Assembly (NCBI GenBank): GCA_937922435.1
Contig: CAKZVT010000027.1
Span: forward strand, 1 to 30,740
Origin: an uncultured Prevotella sp.
GTDB taxonomy: Bacteria > Bacteroidota > Bacteroidia > Bacteroidales > Bacteroidaceae
Reading direction: 5' to 3'
Length of the DNA stretch: 30,740 bases
In this document: piece by piece, positions 16,474-22,881 of the stretch
How positions within the stretch are numbered: position 1 is the stretch's first letter
Layout of the letters: each line of letters begins with the position of its first letter
Program-made: the position numbers and the translations under genes
The notes under the pieces: generated by a model
What the model was told of the DNA's origin: nothing
Database searches by the model: none
Seen by the model: the letters and a program-made list of their open reading frames with translations, nothing else

Positions 16474-17670
16474 TTAGTTCCTGTCCTGCTTAAGCCTCTC
16501 CGCCATGGCGCGTCCCAGTGCCTCGCACTGTGCGAAGGTGTCGTCCTTGAGGCTCTGCTTCATCTCCACCGGCGTGCCGACAGGCTCGAACTTCAGTCGT
16601 GTCTCGTTCCATTCCTTGATGCGCTCCACGGCTTTCCCTGCCCACGCATAGCTGCCGAACCAGCCTATGTAGTGGCGGTTCTTGATGTCCTTGTTGGCTA
16701 TTTCGCTCAACAGCACTTCCATTTCGTGGTACAGTCCGGCGTTGTACGTCGGCGCGCCTACGATGAGTGCGCGGTAGCGGAAGATGTCGCGCAGTATGTA
16801 AGAGTGGTGGGTCTTTGACACGTTGTACATTACGATGTTCTTGATGCCGGCCTGGCTCGCGGCGCGGGCGATGACTTCGGCCATGCGCTCGGTGTTGCCG
16901 TACATCGTTCCGTAGCAAATCACGATGCCTTCCTCGGTCTCATAGCGGCTGAGACGGTCGTAGATGCCTATCACCTTGTCAACATATTCGTGCCATACGG
17001 GGCCGTGTGTCGAGCAGATGTAGTCCAGTTGCACTCCCTCCAGCTTCTTCAGGGCGTTCTGTACGGGCACTCCGTACTTGCCTACGATGTTCGAATAGTA
17101 GCGAACCATCTCCAGCCAGAACGTGTCGCAGTTGATTTCAGAGTCTATTATGCCGCCGTTGAGCGCGCCGAAGCAGCCGAAGGCGTCGCCCGAAAACAGC
17201 GTGTGGGTGGTCGTGTCGAGCGTAACCATTGTCTCGGGCCAGTGCACCATCGGGGTGAGTACGAACGTAAGCTCGTGCCGTCCGAGGCTGAGCGTAGAGC
17301 CGTTGGTCACCTCCACCTTGTCGTCCGTTATGCCGTAAAAGCCCTCGAGCATGCCGAACGTCTTTTTGTTGGCTACTATTTTCACTCCCGGATAGTACTT
17401 CCGGATAAGCTCTATGGCACCGCTGTGGTCGGGCTCCATGTGGTTTATCACGAGATAGTCAATCTGCCTGTCACCCAGTATTTCGCGTATGTTCTTGATG
17501 TATGGCATGAAGAAGTCAACCTCTACGGTGTCGATGAGGCATACCTTTTCGTCGTCTATGAGGTAAGAGTTGTACGAAACTCCGTTGGGCAGCGGCCACA
17601 AGCCTTCAAAAAGCTCCTTGTTGCGGTCGTTCACGCCCACGTAATAGATTTTGTCTGTAATCTCAATCAT
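16474..17670 (-). CDS. Flavodiiron protein (FprA family A-type flavoprotein)
   Basis: Cytoplasmic enzyme that reduces oxygen to water, or nitric oxide to nitrous oxide, and so protects anaerobes. Of 398 residues, the N-terminal metallo-beta-lactamase-like domain carries the di-iron ligands: H77, E79, D81 and H82 in NHMEPDHSG, His143 (MVHWPE), Asp162 (FSGDAFG) and His222 (STHGPVWH). The C-terminal flavodoxin domain begins at about 249 with YGTMYGNTERMAE (253-265), which binds FMN. There is no rubredoxin domain at the C-terminus, so an external electron donor is needed. The gene lies between the kinase and symporter genes in the same direction. No good promoter is seen directly upstream, so it may be read from the kinase promoter. 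Confidence 0.95.
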   Translation of the reverse strand: MIEITDKIYYVGVNDRNKELFEGLWPLPNGVSYNSYLIDDEKVCLIDTVEVDFFMPYIKNIREILGDRQIDYLVINHMEPDHSGAIELIRKYYPGVKIVANKKTFGMLEGFYGITDDKVEVTNGSTLSLGRHELTFVLTPMVHWPETMVTLDTTTHTLFSGDAFGCFGALNGGIIDSEINCDTFWLEMVRYYSNIVGKYGVPVQNALKKLEGVQLDYICSTHGPVWHEYVDKVIGIYDRLSRYETEEGIVICYGTMYGNTERMAEVIARAASQAGIKNIVMYNVSKTHHSYILRDIFRYRALIVGAPTYNAGLYHEMEVLLSEIANKDIKNRHYIGWFGSYAWAGKAVERIKEWNETRLKFEPVGTPVEMKQSLKDDTFAQCEALGRAMAERLKQDRN

Positions 17671-17703
17671 GGCTGTATTTGCTTTAGTTGTTCTTTATTT
17701 TGA

Positions 17704-17784
17704 TAGGCCTGATGAGCCTGATGAGCCTGATACGCCGTGGCTTTGGCGTATAGGGCTTATTAGGCTAATCAGGCTCATTGGCCT
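17704..17784. repeat. aggcctgat-type intergenic repeat
   Basis: Overlapping direct copies of atgagcctgat (17712-17722 and 17721-17731) pair with atcaggctcat (17768-17778). An inner tacgcc/ggcgta stem (17731-17736 with 17745-17750) sits between them. Very similar words occur at 2510-2580 and 2690-2740. The element runs up to the stop of the kinase gene. Confidence 0.6.
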
Positions 17785-18731
17785 TATTCCTTGCCGCCCA
17801 GCTCCCCTTTCATCTGCTCTCCGAAGTCGGTGTCGATGGAGTTGCCTATGCTCTTGCAGCAGTTGGCCGAGAAGGCGAGGGCACACCGTATGATGTTGTC
17901 CCATGTCTGTTCGGGTATCGCGCCGTCCATCATGTCGCGCGTTACGCCGTAACGCATCATGCCGTACACTATTCCGGCGTTGAAGTTGTCTCCGGCGCCG
18001 ATGGTGCTCACCGTCTCCGTGGCCTCCACGGCGTAGCTCTTGCGCAGCCCGTTGTCGCCGCGCAGCTCCACGTCGGCCGCCCCGTCGGTGTAGACGAACT
18101 TCTTGCAATAGAACGAAATCTCAGAGTTGTACACCTTGTCGGGCGTGTCCATGCGGTACATCACGTTGAAGTCGTCGCGGCTTCCGCGCACTATGTCGGC
18201 GTATTCGAAGTTCTCCAGGATGTTCGGTGTCAGCTTCATCACCTCGTCGGCGTGCGCCGCGCGGAAGTTGACGTCATAGTAGATGATGGCTCCGCGGTCG
18301 CGTGCGGCGTTGAGTATTGCGGCCACCTGCGGTCGTATGAACGGGTTTACGGCGTAGTAAGAGCCGAGCATCACGATGTCGTCGCGGTTGATTTCAGGCG
18401 TGATGTAGTCCAGGCGGTCGTGCGGATGGTCCTTGTAGAATATGTATTCGGCGTCGTTCTGCCCGTTGAGGAACGCCAGCGAGACGGGCGACTTTGTGCC
18501 CTTGTTACGGCTGACGAACGTCGCGTCGACGCCGTTCTCCTTCAGGAAGCTCACCGTCTTTTCGCCGATGCGGTCGTCGCCCACCTCGCTTATGAACGCC
18601 GCCGGCACCCCGGCGCGCCCCAGCGATATTATGCCGTTGTACACGGAGCCGCCCGGCACGGCGCTCACGGGCTGCCCACCCTTGAATATGATGTCGAGCA
18701 CGGTTTCGCCTATTCCTATTACCTTGCGCAT
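17784..18731 (-). CDS. PfkB family carbohydrate kinase (fructokinase-like)
   Basis: Cytoplasmic ribokinase-type enzyme that phosphorylates a sugar with ATP; fructose is the most frequent substrate of relatives annotated in Bacteroidales, but this is only inferred. It has 315 residues. The N-terminal sugar-binding signature PGGSVYNGIISLGRAG is at 26-41, and GDDRIGE follows at 51-57. The C-terminal signature TIGAGDNFNAGIVYG (243-257) holds the anion hole and the catalytic base Asp248. The length is typical. It is divergently transcribed from the M16 peptidase gene, and its promoter (18766-18773) lies 35 nt from the ATG. Confidence 0.92.
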   Translation of the reverse strand: MRKVIGIGETVLDIIFKGGQPVSAVPGGSVYNGIISLGRAGVPAAFISEVGDDRIGEKTVSFLKENGVDATFVSRNKGTKSPVSLAFLNGQNDAEYIFYKDHPHDRLDYITPEINRDDIVMLGSYYAVNPFIRPQVAAILNAARDRGAIIYYDVNFRAAHADEVMKLTPNILENFEYADIVRGSRDDFNVMYRMDTPDKVYNSEISFYCKKFVYTDGAADVELRGDNGLRKSYAVEATETVSTIGAGDNFNAGIVYGMMRYGVTRDMMDGAIPEQTWDNIIRCALAFSANCCKSIGNSIDTDFGEQMKGELGGKE

Positions 18732-18765
18732 TGTCGTTGTATTGCGATATGTTGGATATTCGCCG

Positions 18766-18773
18766 CAAAGATA
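18766..18773 (-). promoter_or_regulatory. Predicted -7 box of the kinase promoter
   Basis: On the minus strand TATCTTTG, a full TAnnTTTG match and the same 8-mer as in the helicase promoter. The -33 half is poor (TTAC at the right distance). It faces the M16 promoter, whose box begins 54 nt further on. Confidence 0.5.
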
Positions 18774-18827
18774 GTGAAAAAATGCTTTTTATGTAATCCG
18801 TAGCGTGTTAAACTCGTGAAAAACCTG

Positions 18828-18835
18828 TAATTTTG
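18828..18835 (+). promoter_or_regulatory. Predicted -7 box of the M16 peptidase promoter
   Basis: TAATTTTG is a full TAnnTTTG match; the -33 half is weak (TGTT, 18-nt spacing). It ends only 11 nt before the ATG at 18847, so the transcript would have a leader of only a few bases. Confidence 0.55.
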
Positions 18836-18846
18836 CACCCTTGGTT

Positions 18847-20076
18847 ATGAAATACAACACTCATGTTTTAGGCAACGGGCTGCGCGTCATCCATCTGGCG
18901 TCGGCGTCGCCCGTGGTGTATTGCGGCTACGCCGTCGGCGCAGGCACGCGCGACGAGCTGCCGGGCGAGGAGGGCCTTGCCCATTTCTGCGAGCACATGA
19001 CGTTCAAGGGCACTGCCCGGCGGCGCTCCATGCAGGTGCTTAACTGCCTGGAGAGCGTGGGCGGCGACCTCAACGCCTTCACGAACAAGGAGGACACGGT
19101 GTTCCATGCGGCCATCCTGCGCGAGCACCTGCCGCGCGCCGTCGACCTGCTTACCGACATCGTGCTGCACAGCACGTATCCGCAGGCCGAGTTGGAGAAG
19201 GAAATAGAGGTGGTGTGCGACGAGATAGAGTGCTACAACGACTCGCCGGCGGAGCTGATTTACGACCGCTTCGAGAACATGGTGTTCGGCGGGCATCCCC
19301 TCGGACACAACATCCTCGGCACGCAGGAACGCCTGCGCGGCTTCACACATGACGACGTGGCACGCTTCACCGGCAGGCATTACCGTCCGGAGAACGCGGT
19401 GTTCTTCGCTTACGGCGACATCGGCTTCGACCGCCTTGTGCGCCTCTTGGAGAAGGCCACGGCCGGCTTTCCGCAGTGCGCCCCGCGCCGCGGAAAGGCG
19501 CGCGATGCGGTTGTTCCGGAGTACATGCCGCGCGAGGAGACCGTAGAGAGGGGCACGCACCAGGCGCATGTGATGCTGGGCTGCCGCGCCTACGACGTGC
19601 ACGACGCGCGCCGCTTCACGCTTTACCTTATGAACAACATTCTCGGCGGCCCGGGCATGAACGCCCGGCTGAACATTGCCCTGAGGGAGAAGCACGGACT
19701 GGTGTACACCGTCGAAAGCTCGATGGTGAGCTATTCGGACACGGGGATGTGGTGCGCTTACTTCGGGTGCGACCCTCACGACGTGTCGAAATGCCGCCGC
19801 CTCGTGATGCGCGAGCTTGACAAGCTGGCCTCGAAGCCGCTTTCAGCCGCCGCCCTCGCCGCCGCAAAGCGGCAGATAAAGGGGCAGATAGGCGTGGCCT
19901 GCGACAACCGCGAGAGCTTCGCCCTCGACTTCGGTCGCAGCTACCTGCACCACGGCATCGAGAAGGACGTGGCGCGGCTCATGGCGCGTGTCGACGAGGT
20001 GACAGCCGAGGGGATGCAGGCCGTTGCGCGGGACGTGTTCCGCAAGGACAGGCTTACCACGCTGATGTTTGTGTGA
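18847..20076 (+). CDS. M16 family zinc metallopeptidase
   Basis: Insulinase/mitochondrial-processing-peptidase-type enzyme that cleaves small unfolded peptides. From ATG 18847 it has 409 residues; TTG 18841 is in frame two codons upstream but less likely. The inverted zinc motif HFCEH is at 46-50 (ligands His46 and His50, catalytic Glu49). The third ligand, Glu126 in VVCDEIE, lies 76 residues after His50, as in the family. The second half carries the usual inactive M16 domain with NNILGGPGMNARLNIALREKHGLVYTV-like content (two short blocks). No signal peptide is seen, so it is probably cytoplasmic, a single-unit M16B enzyme. All catalytic residues are present. Confidence 0.93.
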   Translation: MKYNTHVLGNGLRVIHLASASPVVYCGYAVGAGTRDELPGEEGLAHFCEHMTFKGTARRRSMQVLNCLESVGGDLNAFTNKEDTVFHAAILREHLPRAVDLLTDIVLHSTYPQAELEKEIEVVCDEIECYNDSPAELIYDRFENMVFGGHPLGHNILGTQERLRGFTHDDVARFTGRHYRPENAVFFAYGDIGFDRLVRLLEKATAGFPQCAPRRGKARDAVVPEYMPREETVERGTHQAHVMLGCRAYDVHDARRFTLYLMNNILGGPGMNARLNIALREKHGLVYTVESSMVSYSDTGMWCAYFGCDPHDVSKCRRLVMRELDKLASKPLSAAALAAAKRQIKGQIGVACDNRESFALDFGRSYLHHGIEKDVARLMARVDEVTAEGMQAVARDVFRKDRLTTLMFV

Positions 20077-20089
20077 GTTATGTCTTATG

Positions 20090-20270
20090 GAGTTAAAGAA
20101 GTTAAAGGAAGTTATCACTCGCTGCGCTCGTTAGAAGTTAAAGCCATTAGCTTTGGAGTAAAGACAAATGCCTCGTATCTTGTCACTCGTATCTTGTCAA
20201 CTGGCAAAGGTAATGGCTTTAACTTCTAACGAGCGCAGCGAGTGATAACTTCCTTTAACTTCTTTAACTC
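20090..20270. repeat. Long inverted repeat with 60-bp perfect arms
   Basis: Arms at 20090-20149 and 20211-20270 are perfect complements and read gaagttaaag...ctcgctgcgctcg. A 5-bp inner stem (20151-20155 with 20205-20209) continues it after one mismatch. The loop holds two adjacent copies of ctcgtatcttgtca (20172-20185 and 20186-20199). It lies between the M16 and SMR genes and has no open frame of note. A related copy begins at 30683. Confidence 0.85.
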
Positions 20271-20272
20271 TT

Positions 20273-20317
20273 GAACAAAACTTCTTTTACTCCCGAACAA
20301 AAACTTCTTTTACTCCC
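20273..20317 (+). repeat. 22/23-bp tandem repeat upstream of the SMR gene
   Basis: Two adjacent copies of a unit that starts gaacaaaa and ends cttcttttactccc (20273-20294 and 20295-20317; the second has one extra A). A decayed third piece overlaps the arm of the preceding inverted repeat. It ends 13 nt before the SMR start and occupies the place where a promoter would be expected; no TAnnTTTG box is seen here. Confidence 0.7.
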
Positions 20318-20330
20318 AAAATAAAAAAAT

Positions 20331-20663
20331 ATGAAAAGCTACCTCGTTTTATTGGCCGCCATCGTCTTGGAGACGTTCGCCACATCGTGCCTGAAGCAGA
20401 GCGAGCAGTTTACGAGGCTGTGGCCGTCGGTGCTCACCGTGCTGGGCTATGCAGGCTCGTTCTACTGCCTTAGCCACGTGTTGAAGACAATGCCCGTGGG
20501 CATAGCTTACGCCGTCTGGTCGGCTGTGGGCATAGTGCTCGTGTCGCTCATAGGCTGCTTCGTGTTCAGGCAGCACCTCGACGCGCCTGCCGTCATCGGC
20601 ATTGCGCTAATCATCGTGGGCGTGGTTGTAATCAACCTGTTCTCGAAGTCGGCGGCGCATTGA
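20331..20663 (+). CDS. SMR family multidrug efflux transporter (EmrE-like)
   Basis: Small inner membrane proton-coupled exporter of cationic drugs and quaternary ammonium compounds; it works as a dimer. It has 110 residues and four membrane helices. It is strikingly close to EmrE in layout: Glu14, the proton and substrate site, and Trp63 are at the same residue numbers. FTRLWPSV, GIAYAVWSAVGIVL and a VINLFSKS end match the family. It starts at the ATG after an A-rich leader. It stands alone between repeat elements. The long inverted repeat upstream and the terminator downstream insulate it, so this could be an acquired gene, but its composition looks like that of its neighbours. Confidence 0.95.
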   Translation: MKSYLVLLAAIVLETFATSCLKQSEQFTRLWPSVLTVLGYAGSFYCLSHVLKTMPVGIAYAVWSAVGIVLVSLIGCFVFRQHLDAPAVIGIALIIVGVVVINLFSKSAAH

Positions 20664-20711
20664 GCGGCGTCTTTCGTTGCCCGTGTAACACGTTGAGGCT
20701 CAATGTGTTGC

Positions 20712-20748
20712 AAAAGGCCGTGTTTTGCAATGCAAAACACGGCCTTTT
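20712..20748. repeat. 37-bp palindromic intergenic repeat, second copy
   Basis: The 17-bp arms are identical to the element at 136-172, and the loop is the complement (aat), so it is an exact inverted copy 20.6 kb away. It lies 49 nt after the SMR stop. A half-copy of the cgacggccttttgg type follows at 20759-20772. Confidence 0.8.
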
Positions 20749-20776
20749 GGCTTGTAATCGACGGCCTTTTGGAATG

Positions 20777-20815
20777 CAAGAGGTGGCGTTCCGACGTGCG
20801 GAACGCCACCTCTTG
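20777..20815. terminator. Bidirectional terminator (SMR gene and T9SS operon)
   Basis: Perfect 17-bp stem (caagaggtggcgttccg, 20777-20793 with 20799-20815), 5-nt loop, and a T-rich tail (ttttat) on the plus side. It lies between the SMR gene and the convergent T9SS cargo operon. It is not of the ggccg family. Confidence 0.75.
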
Positions 20816-20841
20816 TTTTATGTGTAGTCATGGGGCTTGTG

Positions 20842-22875
20842 TCACCGGACGATGACCTTTGCGGTTTCGGTGCCGGCCTTGACTATGTACAGGCCCTTGG
20901 GCAGTGCTATCCGGTTGGTGCCGGTCTTGCCTCCTGTAGCCGCAGCCACCGCGCCCGACGGGCTGTAGACGGTTATGCGCGCGTCGGAGCCGAGCGTTAC
21001 TTCCACTCCGCCTTCAGTTCCGCGCACCGTAGCTGCGCCCGTTGCTTCGGCCTGTGTGATGCCGCTGGGCGTGTACTCGACGTAGACTTCGTTCGAGAAG
21101 TCGGAGTCTATGGTGCCGCTGGCGCCGTTAGTGGTGGCCTGCACGAAGTATGAATACGTGTCGTCGCCGCGGTTGGGTGTCTCAACGTAGAACGATGTGC
21201 CGCCGAAGACTACGTCGGCCGAGTGCATCCGGCTGAATACGTCGCCGGCGTTGAGCTGCTGGCTTATCGTGATGTCGTCAATCCACACGGTGCCCGTAGT
21301 GCCGTAGTCCTGGTTCTCGGGGTCGGCGAAGGCTATGGCTATGTAGTAGTTCTTGTAAGCGTCCATGGTGAACTCGAAGGTCTCCGTGTCGCTTGCAAAC
21401 GTCTTCAGCTGCCATTCCGGGGCGGCGTCCATGTCGTCGGCGTTGATGCAGGCCAGGCCTATTTGCGTTGATGCCGAGCATGCCGCGTCGCGCATTGCGG
21501 TGAGCCTCACCGTCACCTGTCCCGGCGTGGAGGCCGAGCTTACCGAGTAGATGGGGGTGTACAGGCCGGAGTAATATCCCATTATGGAGTAGTAGTTGCG
21601 CAGGCCGAGCATGCCGTTGGCGCTCATCGTGGTCACGCCTTCCCAGTTGGGGTGCTCGGTGTAGTCGTTGAGTATCACGTCAGTGCCGTTGTACAGGGGG
21701 TTGGCTACCGTGCCTTCGGTGAACTTGTCGAACGTCTCGTGCTCCACTTCGAATGCGCCCGTCTCCGCTACCGTGTGGTAAGAGTAGGTGTATAGGGTGT
21801 ACCATGCGGCGTTCTCGGCCGCTGTCCAGTTGGCTCGGAAGCCGTTGTCGGTCACTTCGGTGGCCTCGGTGGCCGTGGGGTTGCCGATGCTTTCCGATGG
21901 GTTGCGCACTATTACCTGCTGCGACTCTGCGGATGTCAGCGTGCCGTCGGTAGCCTGCACGGTGAAGAAATACGTGTGTCCGGCCTCCAGCCCGTCAACG
22001 GTGCAGGTGGTTCCGGTCACTTCGCGGTCGGTTATGGCGTAAGTCCGCTCGTTGTCCGTGCCGTAGTAGAACACGTCGAGCAGGTAGCCCGTGGCGTCGG
22101 TAACGGCGTTCCAGCTGGCTGTGAAGCCCGTGTCGGTTATGTCGGTGGCCGACAGCGAGCTTGGTGCTTCGATGGATGCAGGCTCCTGTGTCCCGGCCTC
22201 CTGCGTCACGATAACGTCGTCGATGTACACCGGCGCGTCGCCGAAGAACTGTATTACGGTCTGCGCCAGTCCGCCGGCTACCGGCACGTCGGCGTACATC
22301 CATTCGGTGGTGGCGTTGACGTATCCGCCGTCAATCAGGTTGCCGCCTGAGCCAATGGCGGTGATGTAGAACCTGGTGTCCTCCACGGCTTTGAACGACA
22401 CCCTTATGGTGAACTTGCCGCCGCTGCCCGAGAGGTCGAGCACGGGCGTGTTGATGAAGGCCTCCGTGCCGTCGGCAAGGTAGCAGCAGCCTCCTGCCGA
22501 GTAGACGTTAAGGCCGGCCCAGCCGTATGTCTGCACGTAGTCGTAGTATATGTAGCCGTCGCTCCCTACGATGCCGAGCGACATCTCGGGCGCGTCCTCC
22601 GTGCCCAGTGTCATCTTGCTGAAGTCCTCGTAGAGTACGGTTGTGGTTTCATCGGCCCTCGTCGCCTGCCTTGCCGGCCTGCCCTCGCGTGCCTGGATGT
22701 GCCTTGCCGTGCCCGGCGCGGCCTGCATTCGCTGCGTCATGACGCTTGTGGCTGCGGCCGTGGCGGCCTTGCGCGCTGCGCTGCGGTTGCCCCATGAGCC
22801 GTCGTGTTGCGCTTGCGCGGCTGTCGCTGCGGCGCAAAGTATTATCGCGAGTGATGTCTTTATGATGTTGTTCAT
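20842..22875 (-). CDS. Secreted fibronectin III/jelly-roll protein with T9SS C-terminal domain
   Basis: Cell-surface or released protein of unknown role. Of 677 residues, about 1-22 are a signal peptide. A low-complexity Ala/Arg-rich linker covers 23-75. A jelly-roll domain of the choice-of-anchor/cleaved-adhesin sort covers about 78-225 (start VLYEDFSKMTLGT, end VYIDDVIVTQE). The first fibronectin III domain covers 236-325. A second one starts at 333, is interrupted after SYHTVA by another jelly-roll (about 374-540, ending VWIDDITIS), and seems to resume at about 560-602. The C-terminus (about 631-677, ITVYSPSG...LPKGLYIVKAG...KVIVR) is a type A T9SS sorting domain. No catalytic residues are recognised, so binding or adhesion is likely. 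It is the last gene of a three-gene operon, 6 nt after the M6 gene. Confidence 0.85.
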   Translation of the reverse strand: MNNIIKTSLAIILCAAATAAQAQHDGSWGNRSAARKAATAAATSVMTQRMQAAPGTARHIQAREGRPARQATRADETTTVLYEDFSKMTLGTEDAPEMSLGIVGSDGYIYYDYVQTYGWAGLNVYSAGGCCYLADGTEAFINTPVLDLSGSGGKFTIRVSFKAVEDTRFYITAIGSGGNLIDGGYVNATTEWMYADVPVAGGLAQTVIQFFGDAPVYIDDVIVTQEAGTQEPASIEAPSSLSATDITDTGFTASWNAVTDATGYLLDVFYYGTDNERTYAITDREVTGTTCTVDGLEAGHTYFFTVQATDGTLTSAESQQVIVRNPSESIGNPTATEATEVTDNGFRANWTAAENAAWYTLYTYSYHTVAETGAFEVEHETFDKFTEGTVANPLYNGTDVILNDYTEHPNWEGVTTMSANGMLGLRNYYSIMGYYSGLYTPIYSVSSASTPGQVTVRLTAMRDAACSASTQIGLACINADDMDAAPEWQLKTFASDTETFEFTMDAYKNYYIAIAFADPENQDYGTTGTVWIDDITISQQLNAGDVFSRMHSADVVFGGTSFYVETPNRGDDTYSYFVQATTNGASGTIDSDFSNEVYVEYTPSGITQAEATGAATVRGTEGGVEVTLGSDARITVYSPSGAVAAATGGKTGTNRIALPKGLYIVKAGTETAKVIVR

Positions 22876-22881
22876 TGCTCT

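Noticed and set aside
16990..18803. Plus-strand open frames of 237 and 341 residues opposite the flavodiiron and kinase genes
   Set aside because: His/Val/Arg-rich shadow translations without motifs; the minus-strand genes have complete catalytic signatures.
20331..20663. SMR gene as part of an integron or resistance cassette
   Set aside because: No integrase, attC-like site or other resistance gene is near, and base composition equals that of the neighbours.
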